Positions 54,101 to 61,274 of a DNA stretch of 64,000 bases are shown in pieces (position 1 is the first letter of the stretch; each line of letters opens with the position of its first letter). Position numbers and translations under genes: made by a program. Location: positions 4,774,001 through 4,838,000 of the forward strand of contig CAWFMF010000004.1 of NCBI GenBank assembly GCA_963816985.1, read 5' to 3'. The stretch is from JAIVJM01 sp963816985 (lineage in GTDB: Bacteria; Acidobacteriota; Blastocatellia; Pyrinomonadales; Pyrinomonadaceae). The notes beneath the pieces are model-generated. The model did no database searches and was not told the origin of the DNA. It saw nothing but the letters and a program-made list of their open reading frames with translations.

Positions 54101-54829
54101 TTCGTCGGCTTGATGAACCCGAACACGCAGGGCGGCGTCTTCCTCAACTCCGCGCCCTCGGTCAGTTATCTTGAGGCCGACAATAAAGACTCGCTGCTCG
54201 ACTTTCTAGCCTCGCGCCTCTACGCGGGCCGGGGCGGTCACGGCATCTTCATCAAGACGTGGGGCGCGGGGCTCGCCTACTCGAACGGCTTTCGCGGCTC
54301 GCCCTCGATTGGCCGGATGGGCTACTACGCCGAGCGGACGCCGGAGTTGCCGCAGACACTCCGCTTCGTCATCGAAGAGTTGAAGAAGGCGCAGGCCGAC
54401 CCGGGTCTTGTCGAGTACGCCATCGCCGTGGCCTTCAGCGACTTTCGCTCGGCCTCTTCCTACGAGGTGCGCGGCGAGGCGATGGCCTCCGACCTCGCCG
54501 ACGGCGTGCCGCCTGAGACGGTCGCGCGCTTCCGCCGCGCGCTGCTCGACCTGCGCCGCTCGCCCACGCTCTCGGCGGAGTTGTTCAAGCGCATGGGCAC
54601 GGTCTACGCGCGCATCCTGCCCGGCTACGGCACGAAGGCGGCGGACGTGCCGGGCGGCATCTTCTACGTCATCGGCCCGGAGAAGCAGCTCACGGCCTAC
54701 GAGGAATACCTCAAGACGGTCGAAGGCCCCGGCGCGCGTCTCTACCGGATTTACCCGCGTGACTACTGGATGACGATGAAGGACGAAGGCGCGACCGGCA
54801 ACGCCGAGCGGACGAGCAGCATGCGGTAA
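51185..54829 (+). CDS. M16C family zinc metallopeptidase (presequence-protease-like)
   Basis: This exported protein has 1214 residues from ATG 51185, where a signal peptide begins (ALALMLLLCFSLLSGVVPRT) and AGGAG lies 8 nt upstream. It is a complete inverzincin: the HxxEH motif is HTQEH at residues 104-108 and the third zinc ligand is Glu203 in GTVYQEMVSSYDRP. Four roughly 250-residue M16 domains in two halves with a charged helical linker (about 530-600; EAARLKEKYKTADEAEAIRR) match the clamshell of PreP-type enzymes. It would degrade peptides outside the cytoplasm. The length (about 250 more than PreP) reflects inserts and the export signal. It is a single-gene unit with its own promoter. 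Confidence 0.9.
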   Translation: MNTKRPSALALMLLLCFSLLSGVVPRTAMAQQNKMVSLDELTEGKLVNGFKTEAVYLNDADRPFGGRFRHARTGFELDFLSMESVPQIFLWVNSFPTSDRGEPHTQEHLLLGKGNVGRTMSGLEGMSLANSSAFTQQWRTAYHMHTAAGPEVFYTLFERQTDALLHPDYTDEEIRREVSHWGINENPADKSLRLEEKGTVYQEMVSSYDRPVYRLFRGINQLIYGNDHPLALSAGGWPGVIREMEPAHIRKFHSDNYRLGNMGMVASFPKEMPLGDVLRRLDEILNRLEPKQEQRRFASEADLPAPKAAPAGQIQLVEYPHKNEQQPGWVMFAWPAQLELDTQEEALLSLFLQNVASDATTNLYKMFVDTKTRVMDTGAKGVFAFLDDEMVEGNPVYVGLTDVVPANMTTENIEGIRKLIRTEMERIASFKDGSPELAEFNNRVKSRVIQNRRALSKFVNSPPGFGFRNSDSGWMTHLQKLNRTKGFRKSVTLKPELTEIEKLLASNENVWRERIARWKLVDSVPYAVAAKPNPKMIEQEERDKAARASAEAARLKEKYKTADEAEAIRRYKAEYDATTAELERQAKQSASMKFVEKPPLTLDDQLDFKQTTLAGGVPMVASTFENMTSATTGVALRLDGVPEEQLVFLSMLPALLTQVGVIKDGKAVSYEEMSEMLRKEILALNAYFSTNFRTNRAELVVRGSGNDLAESRRSVEWMKLVLQSPDWRVENLARIRDVVDQTLSGMRNRMQGSEESWVNNPADAYWRQDNPLLLTTSSFLTQAHNVHRLRWMLKDAGAEGAEVSAFLNKLAAVPQTHSARENLKNLLLFIQKDELKDRYYNDLKSDFRQLSPGAKALTVEAAKDLDQILADIPDSSLASDWAYVVRQIRHDLLVSPAKALADLNAVRRSLLKTGGARLFMIGSRVTQASLEPDVRGLIAGLETAKVTPARYSNAKLIETRLRGRANEKDAPIFVGLMNPNTQGGVFLNSAPSVSYLEADNKDSLLDFLASRLYAGRGGHGIFIKTWGAGLAYSNGFRGSPSIGRMGYYAERTPELPQTLRFVIEELKKAQADPGLVEYAIAVAFSDFRSASSYEVRGEAMASDLADGVPPETVARFRRALLDLRRSPTLSAELFKRMGTVYARILPGYGTKAADVPGGIFYVIGPEKQLTAYEEYLKTVEGPGARLYRIYPRDYWMTMKDEGATGNAERTSSMR

Positions 54830-54831
54830 GC

Positions 54832-55064
54832 CCTGAAAGGGCTTAAGACAATAGCCGGGGGCAAAGCAAACGAAGTTTGCGACGCCCCCGGTCACGCGTA
54901 GATATAAAGCTTCGACCCTGAAGGGGTCGCAGATTCAACGTTGAATCTGCGACCCCTTCAGGGTCGAAGCTCTTTTCGCATCCATTCCGGGGGCGGCGCT
55001 CAGTCGCTCGCGCTCCTTCGCTCTGCTCCCGGCTATTATCTTTATCCCCTTCGGGGATTATCGA
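54832..55064. repeat. Composite inverted-repeat element between convergent genes
   Basis: The region fills the whole gap between the M16 peptidase gene and a small secreted-protein gene. Outer parts contain AGCCCTGAAAGGGCT, GCCGGGGGC matched by GCTCCCGGC and CCCCTTCGGGG. The centre is the 64-bp perfect palindrome annotated separately. It resembles the element at 29741-30006 in placement and outer GCCGGGGG pairing. Confidence 0.7.
54908..54971. repeat. Perfect gapless 64-bp palindrome
   Basis: Two 32-bp halves (left begins AGCTTCGACCCTGAAGGGGT and ends GATTCAAC) are exact complements with no loop base, centred between 54939 and 54940. The next outer bases do not pair. Long uninterrupted palindromes are normally unstable in bacteria, so its survival is notable. 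Confidence 0.92.
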
Positions 55065-55065
55065 A

Positions 55066-55629
55066 TCACAACTCCGGTTCCGCCTGCCGCGCGCCGATGA
55101 GGACATACTTACGCCCGCTGTAGAGGCGGACGGCGTCTCTCTCCACCGACATCATCAGCGGTCGCGGGCGGAGTTGCACGGCGTCGTTCGTCGTCGCGAC
55201 CGACATCAAGGGCGAGCCGCCCACGTCGAAGACGTTGAACTGCCCCGTCTCGGTGAAGCCGAAGCCGTATGCGCCCGCGCTGAGCACGCCCGTGCCGACT
55301 TCGACGGCCTCGTCGGTGATGAAGAAGCCCTCGTACTTGGCGCGGATTTCTGAAGAATATCCGGTCGTGTCCACGAGCCCGGCGATGACGTGCTTTTTGC
55401 CGAAGCGCGCCGCCGCCGAGTTGCGCGCCTGCGTCGGCGCGCTCTGGCCCTCGAAGTAGAAGCCGGGCGGGACGACGCGCGTCAGTTCCGCGCCCGAAAG
55501 GATGACGGGCGCGCCCCTCGTGGGGAGTTGGAGCGACGCGGCGTCCTGCGCGCTCGTCGCCGCGACGGTCGTCAGCAGACAGAGAGCCAGCAGCGCAGAG
55601 ACCGCGCCGGTGCGGAAGGAGAGCTTCAT
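55066..55629 (-). CDS. Small secreted protein of unknown function
   Basis: This is a 187-residue protein with a clear signal peptide (AVSALLALCLLTTVAATSAQ). The rest is predicted beta-rich and contains SGAELTRVVPPGFYFEGQSA, KHVIAGLVDTTGYSSEI and GAYGFGFTETGQFNVFDVGG. I do not recognise a domain; similar small exported proteins occur in Acidobacteriota. GGAGGAAAC lies just before the ATG, so it is well translated. It has no cysteine after processing and no membrane anchor. It is flanked on both sides by palindromic elements and converges with the M16 peptidase gene. Confidence 0.75.
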   Translation of the reverse strand: MKLSFRTGAVSALLALCLLTTVAATSAQDAASLQLPTRGAPVILSGAELTRVVPPGFYFEGQSAPTQARNSAAARFGKKHVIAGLVDTTGYSSEIRAKYEGFFITDEAVEVGTGVLSAGAYGFGFTETGQFNVFDVGGSPLMSVATTNDAVQLRPRPLMMSVERDAVRLYSGRKYVLIGARQAEPEL

Positions 55630-55677
55630 GTGGGGTTTCCTCCTCTAGGAATTTTTCGGGCGCGAGGTGAAGAGTGT

Positions 55678-55750
55678 GTCAGAACCGCCTGCGGTAGCGG
55701 GTGGGTTTTTACGTCGCCGGAAACCACCCGCTACGGCGGGCGGTTCTGAC
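55678..55750. repeat. Dispersed palindromic element, copy 4 (PAL family)
   Basis: The arms of about 27-31 bp (from GTCAGAACCGCCTGCGGTAG and ending GGCGGGCGGTTCTGAC) flank a spacer of about 15 bp; total 73 bp. It lies between divergently transcribed genes. Confidence 0.85.
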
Positions 55751-55884
55751 CCGTAACGTTTGCCGTGCCCGCCGCCGGAAGGTACTATGGCGACATTGAA
55801 GAGACGAGTTCGAGCGCCGTTCTGACGGCGGCCTCTTTCGTCAGGCGCGAGACAAAAAAGCTCTCCCCAAGATAATAACTTTTA

Positions 55885-57708
55885 ATGGAACGAAGAAAAA
55901 GCCGGGCGCTCTTTTTTGTCCAACGCCTGCCGCTGCTCCTCGCCCTCGCCGCCGCCTGCGCGCACACGGCCCCGTTCGCGCGGGCGCGACAGACGCCCGC
56001 GCCTTCTCCCACGCAGACGCCGCCGACGCGCACCGGTCGCTCTTACGACACAGGCCCGCCCATGAAGCGTCCCGCCGCGCCCGCGCCGCAATCTCAGTCG
56101 CCCGTCACCTTCAACGACATCACCGCGCAGAGCCGAGTCGCTTTCCGCCACCAAGCCTCGCCGACCTCTCGGAAGTATCTGCCCGAAACGATGGGCGGGG
56201 GCGTCGCCCTCTTCGACTTCGACAACGACGGGCGGCTCGACATCTTCTTCACCAACGGGGCCGCGCTCGCCGACCCGATGCCGAAAGGCGCGAGCCCGGA
56301 CAAACGCGACGCGCGTTTCTGGAACCGCCTCTACCGCCAGAAGACGGACGGCATGTTCGAGGACGTGACCGAGCGCGCGTCCTTGCGCGGCGAGGGCTAC
56401 GGCATGGGCGCGGCGGCGGGCGACTACGATAACGACGGCTTCGTTGACCTCTACGTCACCGCTTACGGCGGCGCAACTCTTTACCGCAACCGTGGCGACG
56501 GCACGTTCGAGGACGTGACGCGCAAGACGAATACTTCCATGACGGGCTGGCCGACGAGCGCGGGCTGGCTCGACTACGACCGCGACGGGCGGCTCGACCT
56601 CTTCGTCGCGCGCTACATGGACTGGGACTTCGAGCGCGGCTCGCTCGTCTGCGGCTCGCCCGCCGTCCCCGCCTACTGCCACCCCGACAACTTCAAAGGC
56701 GCGGCCTCCGTCCTCTTCCGTCAAAAAGCGGACGGCACGTTCGAGGACGTGAGCATGAAGGCCGGAGTCGCCGACACTTCCGGCAAGGGACTCGGCGTCG
56801 CCTTCGCCGACTTCGACTCGGACGGGCTCTCCGACATCTTCGTCGCCAACAACAGCGTCCGCCAGTTCCTCTTCCGTCAAAAAGCGGACGGCACGTTCGA
56901 GGACGTGGGGCTCCTCTCCGGCGTCGGCTACGATGAGAACGGCAAGACCTTCGCCGGGATGGGCGTGGACGCCGCCGACTACGACAACGACGGCCACCCG
57001 GACATCTTCATCACCACGCTCTCGAACGAGACCTACCCGCTCTTCCGCAACAACGGCGACCTCACGTTCACCTACGCGACGAACACCTCCGGCGTCGGCC
57101 AGATAACACTGCTCCACACGGGTTGGGGCACTCGCTTCTTCGACTTCGACTCGGACGGTCTCCGCGACCTCTTCGTCGCTCAGGGCCACGTCCTCGACAC
57201 CATCGAGAAGACGGCGACTTACCTGACTTACAAGCAGACGCCGCTGCTGTTGAGGAACACCGGCAAAGCTTTCGTCAACGTCTCGGCCTCCGCCGGAACG
57301 GTTTTCAATCAACCGCTCGCGGCGCGCGGCGCGGCCTTCGGCGACATAGACAACGACGGCGACACGGACGTAATACTTGCGCAGACGGACGGCCCCGCGC
57401 TCGTCCTCCGCAACGAGGGCCGCAGGGACGGCGCGAAGCATCACTGGCTCGGCCTCGCGCTCAACGGCTCGAAGTCGAACCGGCAGGGCTTTGGCGCGCG
57501 CGTCACGGTGACGGACGCAACGGGGACGAGGCAGGTTTTTGACGTGAGCGGGGCGGGCAGTTATCTTTCGTCGAGCGACCCGCGCATACTCGTCGGCCTC
57601 GGCCCGCGCGCCGCCGTGCGCGCCGTCGAAGTCCGCTGGCCGAGCGGGCTCACGCAGACCGTCAACAACCCCTCGATAGACAAGTATCTGACGATCAACG
57701 AAAAATGA
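55885..57708 (+). CDS. CRTAC1-like protein: FG-GAP/VCBS repeats with ASPIC/UnbV domain
   Basis: This 607-residue exported protein has a signal peptide (RLPLLLALAAACAHTAPF). Seven calcium-binding-type repeats follow, each with a DxDxDG loop (DFDNDGRLDIFF, DYDNDGFVDLYV, DYDRDGRLDLFV, DFDSDGLSDIFV, DYDNDGHPDIFI, DFDSDGLRDLFV, DIDNDGDTDVIL), implying a seven-bladed propeller. An ASPIC/UnbV module (HWLGLALNGSKSNRQGFGAR ... VEVRWPSG) closes it. Such proteins are abundant in Acidobacteriota and Planctomycetes, presumably at the cell surface; their ligands are unknown. The stop overlaps the next, homologous gene by 4 bp (ATGA), so the two are translated as a pair. Confidence 0.88.
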   Translation: MERRKSRALFFVQRLPLLLALAAACAHTAPFARARQTPAPSPTQTPPTRTGRSYDTGPPMKRPAAPAPQSQSPVTFNDITAQSRVAFRHQASPTSRKYLPETMGGGVALFDFDNDGRLDIFFTNGAALADPMPKGASPDKRDARFWNRLYRQKTDGMFEDVTERASLRGEGYGMGAAAGDYDNDGFVDLYVTAYGGATLYRNRGDGTFEDVTRKTNTSMTGWPTSAGWLDYDRDGRLDLFVARYMDWDFERGSLVCGSPAVPAYCHPDNFKGAASVLFRQKADGTFEDVSMKAGVADTSGKGLGVAFADFDSDGLSDIFVANNSVRQFLFRQKADGTFEDVGLLSGVGYDENGKTFAGMGVDAADYDNDGHPDIFITTLSNETYPLFRNNGDLTFTYATNTSGVGQITLLHTGWGTRFFDFDSDGLRDLFVAQGHVLDTIEKTATYLTYKQTPLLLRNTGKAFVNVSASAGTVFNQPLAARGAAFGDIDNDGDTDVILAQTDGPALVLRNEGRRDGAKHHWLGLALNGSKSNRQGFGARVTVTDATGTRQVFDVSGAGSYLSSSDPRILVGLGPRAAVRAVEVRWPSGLTQTVNNPSIDKYLTINEK

Positions 57709-59624
57709 GTCTCATATTCTCAGGACGTTTTAACAGTACCGCGAGCGGTAGCGAGTGGGTCTGCTTCGCGAAGAGTCACCCGCTCGCTACCGCTCGCGGT
57801 ACTGTTGCCGCGACTCTCCTCCTCTTTGTTCTTTTGCCTGCTTCACTCTTCGCGCAGCAGCCTCCGCCTCCCGCGCCGCCACAGGGAGGGATGGGCGTCT
57901 CGACCGGCGCGGGGCTCGTCTCGGCGACGCGGCGCACGGCGGGCGTGACGGACGCGAAGGCCCCGCGCGTCTTCGAGGACGTGACGCCGCGCACCGCGCT
58001 CGCCGCCTTCAAGCATCGTTCGGGGAGCGTGCAGAAGGACTACATCGTCGAGACCGTTTCGGGCGGCGTCGCCATCTTCGACTACGACGGCGACGACAAG
58101 CCCGACGTTTATCTCTTGAACGGCTCGACCATCGCGGCGGAGCAGGGCAAGGAGAAAGCGCCGCGCGCCGCGCTCTACCGCAACCTCGGCAACTGGAAGT
58201 TCGAGGACGTGACCGAGCGCGCGGGCGTCTCGAACGAGCGTTGGGGGATGGGCGTCGCGGTCGGCGACTACGACAACGACGGCGACTTCGATCTCTTCGT
58301 CGGCAACTACGGTGTCTCGCGTCTCTACCGCAACAACGGCAACGGCACTTTTACGGATGTCGCCGCGCAGCTCGGCGTCGCGCGCAAGGGCTGGTCAACG
58401 GGCGCGAGCTTCGGCGACTACGACTCGGACGGGCGGCTCGACCTCTTCGTCCCCGGCTACGTCGAGTTGGATTTGAACAACCTCCCGCCGAACCCCTCGG
58501 AGGCGGGCAAGCCCGGCGCGGTGGCGCAGAACTTCTGCCAGTTCCGGGGCGTGCCCGTGATGTGCGGCCCGCGCGGGCTCAAGGGCGAAGGCGACACGCT
58601 CTATCATCAAAAGGCGGACGGCACGTTCGAGGACGTGAGCAAGCAGACGGGCGTTGACGACGACGAAAAGTTCTACGGCTTCTCTTCCGTCTGGGCGCAC
58701 GTCAACAGCGACTCGCTGCCCGACCTCCTCGTCGTCAACGACTCGACGCCGAACCAACTTTATATGAACCTCGGCGGCGGCAAGTTCGAGGAGGTCGGCT
58801 ACCCTTCGGGCGTCGCCTTGAACGAGAACGGGCGCGAGCAGGCGGGGATGGGGCTCGGCGTCGGCGACTACGACAACGACGGGATGGTGGATTTCTACAT
58901 CACGAACTTCTCCGACGACTCGAACACGCTCTACCACAACGACGGCGACGGCAACTTCACCGACGTCACTTTTCAGTCCGGCCACGGCGAGCCGACGATT
59001 CCCTTCCTCGGCTGGGGCGCGGGCTTCTTCGACTACGACAACGACGGCTGGAAGGATGTCTACGTCGCCAACGGCCACGTCTACCCGGCGGTGGACAAGC
59101 AGCAGTGGGGCACGTCCTACGCGCAGCAGCCTCTGCTCTTCCGCAACGCGGGCGCGTCGGGCAAGTTCGAGCGCGTCGCCGCCGCGCCCGGCAGCGGGCT
59201 GGCCTCCGCGTGGGCCTCGCGCGGGGCGGCGGTCGGCGACTTGGACGGCGACGGGCGGCTCGACCTCGTGCTCAACAACATGGACTCCGCGCCCGCCGTC
59301 CTCCGCAACGTCACGGAGACTACAAACCACTGGCTGCGCGTGCGGCTCATCGGCGACTTCTCCAGGAAGAACCCGCGCGACGCGACGGGCGCAATCGTCT
59401 ATCTCACGTCCGGCAAGATTCGACAGCGCGGCGACCGCGTGAGCGGCGCGGGCTACTCTTCGAACGACGAGCCCGTGCTCTCCTTCGGCCTCGGCGCGGC
59501 GACGAAAGTCGAACGCCTCGAAGTGCGCTGGCCCGACGGCTCCGTGGAGACCTTCGACGCTCCCGGCGTTGACCGAATAATCACGCTCACACAGGGCAAA
59601 GGAAGTCAGAACCGCCCGCGGTAG
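57705..59624 (+). CDS. CRTAC1-like protein (second copy) with a palindrome inserted in its signal peptide
   Basis: This 639-residue homologue of the preceding protein has seven FG-GAP-like repeats (e.g. DYDNDGDFDLFVGNYG, DYDSDGRLDLFVPGY, DYDNDGMVDFYITNF, DYDNDGWKDVYVANG, DLDGDGRLDLVLNN) and a C-terminal ASPIC/UnbV module (VERLEVRWPDGSVETF). One repeat has lost acidic ligands (HVNSDSLPDLLV). Codons 10-34 are exactly a 75-bp PAL element; without it the N-terminus reads MSLIFSGRFAATLLLFVLLP and continues ASLFAQ, a normal signal peptide. The last residues (SQNRPR) and the stop come from another PAL copy. Start ATG overlaps the upstream stop. Export may be impaired or tolerated as a long n-region. 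Confidence 0.87.
   Translation: MSLIFSGRFNSTASGSEWVCFAKSHPLATARGTVAATLLLFVLLPASLFAQQPPPPAPPQGGMGVSTGAGLVSATRRTAGVTDAKAPRVFEDVTPRTALAAFKHRSGSVQKDYIVETVSGGVAIFDYDGDDKPDVYLLNGSTIAAEQGKEKAPRAALYRNLGNWKFEDVTERAGVSNERWGMGVAVGDYDNDGDFDLFVGNYGVSRLYRNNGNGTFTDVAAQLGVARKGWSTGASFGDYDSDGRLDLFVPGYVELDLNNLPPNPSEAGKPGAVAQNFCQFRGVPVMCGPRGLKGEGDTLYHQKADGTFEDVSKQTGVDDDEKFYGFSSVWAHVNSDSLPDLLVVNDSTPNQLYMNLGGGKFEEVGYPSGVALNENGREQAGMGLGVGDYDNDGMVDFYITNFSDDSNTLYHNDGDGNFTDVTFQSGHGEPTIPFLGWGAGFFDYDNDGWKDVYVANGHVYPAVDKQQWGTSYAQQPLLFRNAGASGKFERVAAAPGSGLASAWASRGAAVGDLDGDGRLDLVLNNMDSAPAVLRNVTETTNHWLRVRLIGDFSRKNPRDATGAIVYLTSGKIRQRGDRVSGAGYSSNDEPVLSFGLGAATKVERLEVRWPDGSVETFDAPGVDRIITLTQGKGSQNRPR
57732..57806. repeat. Dispersed palindromic element, copy 5, in-frame within a CDS
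   Basis: The 29-bp arms (57732-57760, 57778-57806; AACAGTACCGCGAGCGGTAG ...) have one mismatch and a 17-bp spacer; total 75 bp, i.e. 25 codons with no stop in the CDS frame. Ends differ from other copies (AGTACC for AGAACC) compensatorily on both arms. Confidence 0.9.
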
Positions 59625-59679
59625 CGGGTGGGTTCTTTTGCGTTACCGAAACCCACCCGCTACCGCGCGCGGTTCTGAC
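59605..59679. repeat. Dispersed palindromic element, copy 6 (PAL family)
   Basis: The 75-bp element has arms of about 30 bp (GTCAGAACCGCCCGCGGTAG ... to GCGCGGTTCTGAC). The TAG of its GCGGTAGCG core is the stop codon of the preceding CRTAC1-like gene. Confidence 0.88.
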
Positions 59680-59797
59680 TCACGGCTTTGACGCAGATGT
59701 TTGCAACCACCCGGCGGCGGGCGGCGTACACGTCTTTATTCGCGCCGCGAATATTCGGTTCACTTCCAGCGATAAAATTTTTCAGGGAGGAAGCAGG

Positions 59798-60499
59798 ATG
59801 AAGACCTGTCCATCATGCCGCTCGGCGATCATAGAGGGTTCGGGCTTTTGCAACTGGTGCGGGCAACGCCTCGACGCCGCGCGGGCCGCGGAGACGAGGA
59901 CGGCCCCGCCGCCGCACGCGCATGCCGCCGACCCGTTCACGTCCGCGCATGAATGGGGCGGGATGGTTCCCTCCGCCTGGGCGAGCGCGCCGCAACGAAC
60001 CCTCGCTTCAGTCCCTTCGCGCGTCGCGGGCGCAGTCTCGCGTGCTCGTCTCGGTCGCTGGACGAGCATGATTCTGGTGGCGCTCGTCTCGCTCGGCGCG
60101 GGCGTCGCCGGGACGCAAGTTTATTATCTGAACTTCACGCCCGCCGAACAGGTCGAGATTGACGGCGAGTTGCACCCCGAATTCGTCAACGTCGGCGGCA
60201 CGAAGTTTCAATACGCCGACGGCGCGCACGTCTTCGAGACCGCCCCCGACTCCGACATCAGCCGCGCGGGCCTGCAAGTCGGCGACGTAATCTTGCGCGT
60301 TGACGGCCAGAAGATCAGGTACATGGAATCGTTCGCCGAAATCCTCGGCAACGCGCCCGTCGGCAAGCCGCTGGAGATCATCTACATCCGCGCGGGCAAA
60401 CGCGCGTGGACGACGCTCACGCCGACGACCAACTGGGACGAACTGACGCAGCCGGAAGGCAACCAACTCCCGCTCCAAAAGGCGAACCTCGTCCGCTGA
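59798..60499 (+). CDS. Zinc-ribbon, single-TM, PDZ domain protein
   Basis: This is a 233-residue protein. It begins with a four-Cys zinc ribbon (CPSC ... CNWC at residues 4, 7, 18, 21), followed by a low-complexity linker, one membrane segment near 89-108 (MILVALVSLGAGVAGTQVYY) and a PDZ domain (about 145-215; ISRAGLQVGDVILRVDGQKI, GKPLEIIYIRAGK). The ribbon would lie in the cytoplasm and the PDZ outside, so it could link an inner partner to an exported protein or protease; no protease domain is present. GGGAGGAAGC precedes the ATG. A perfect palindrome GTTCTTTAAAGAAC lies 12 bp after the stop. It appears monocistronic. Confidence 0.82.
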   Translation: MKTCPSCRSAIIEGSGFCNWCGQRLDAARAAETRTAPPPHAHAADPFTSAHEWGGMVPSAWASAPQRTLASVPSRVAGAVSRARLGRWTSMILVALVSLGAGVAGTQVYYLNFTPAEQVEIDGELHPEFVNVGGTKFQYADGAHVFETAPDSDISRAGLQVGDVILRVDGQKIRYMESFAEILGNAPVGKPLEIIYIRAGKRAWTTLTPTTNWDELTQPEGNQLPLQKANLVR

Positions 60500-60567
60500 A
60501 GAGCGTCGCCGTTCTTTAAAGAACAGTTCCCGCCGGGCTCTTCCCTCTCGCGGTCGGAAGTTTCACC

Positions 60568-61218
60568 TCAAGTCAGGTGGAGCGCGATGAACGCGCGGCG
60601 CTCGGCGGCGGAGAGTTCCTCCTGCCCCGCGACGCGCATCTCCATGTCGCGCAGGAGTCCGTCGTGCAGCCCGTAGACCCAGCCGTGGACGGCTAACTCC
60701 TGACCGCGCTGCCAGGCGCTCTGGACGATGGTCGTCCGGCTCACGTTCAAGACCTGCTCCACGACGTTCAACTCGCAGAGCTTGTTCAGCCGCTCCGCTT
60801 CGTCGCCGATGGCCGAGAGCGTCGCCTCGTGCTTCTGCATCACGTCCTGCACGTGGCGCAGCCAATTATCAATCAGCCCCAACTGAAGGTTCTGTAGAGC
60901 GGCCCGCACGCCGCCGCAGCCGTAGTGCCCGCAGACGATGATGTGCTCGACCTTGAGCACCTCGACCGCGTACTGCAACACCGAGAGGCAGTTGAAGTCC
61001 GTGTGAACCACGAGGTTCGCAACGTTGCGGTGGACGAACAACTCCCCCGCTCCGAGCCCCGCCAACTGCTCGGCGGGCACGCGGCTGTCGGCGCAGCCGA
61101 TCCAGAGATACTGCGGCGATTGCTGCTCCGAAGAGGTCTGAAAAAACTCCGGGTGATGCGTCTTGATGTCCGCGGCCCACGCCCTGTTGTTTTCGAGAAG
61201 CCTGCTGATGTCCTTCAT
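60568..61218 (-). CDS. can: Beta-class carbonic anhydrase
   Basis: This 216-residue cytoplasmic zinc enzyme interconverts CO2 and bicarbonate. The Cys-Asp-Arg dyad region is LWIGCADSRVPAEQ, and the other zinc ligands are His and Cys in IIVCGHYGCGGVRAAL. FVHRNVANLV and GWVYGLHDGLL are also family-typical, and the length is normal. I use ATG 61218 (MKDISRLL), which matches family N-termini; GTG 61242 would add eight residues. There is no evident operon partner: the upstream FAD oxidoreductase gene ends 56 bp before it on the same strand, so they might share a transcript. Confidence 0.93.
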   Translation of the reverse strand: MKDISRLLENNRAWAADIKTHHPEFFQTSSEQQSPQYLWIGCADSRVPAEQLAGLGAGELFVHRNVANLVVHTDFNCLSVLQYAVEVLKVEHIIVCGHYGCGGVRAALQNLQLGLIDNWLRHVQDVMQKHEATLSAIGDEAERLNKLCELNVVEQVLNVSRTTIVQSAWQRGQELAVHGWVYGLHDGLLRDMEMRVAGQEELSAAERRAFIALHLT

Positions 61219-61274
61219 AAAAGTGCGTCTGTCACTCCTCACGTTTCAGAATTAGAACGATGCCTGACTTACTT

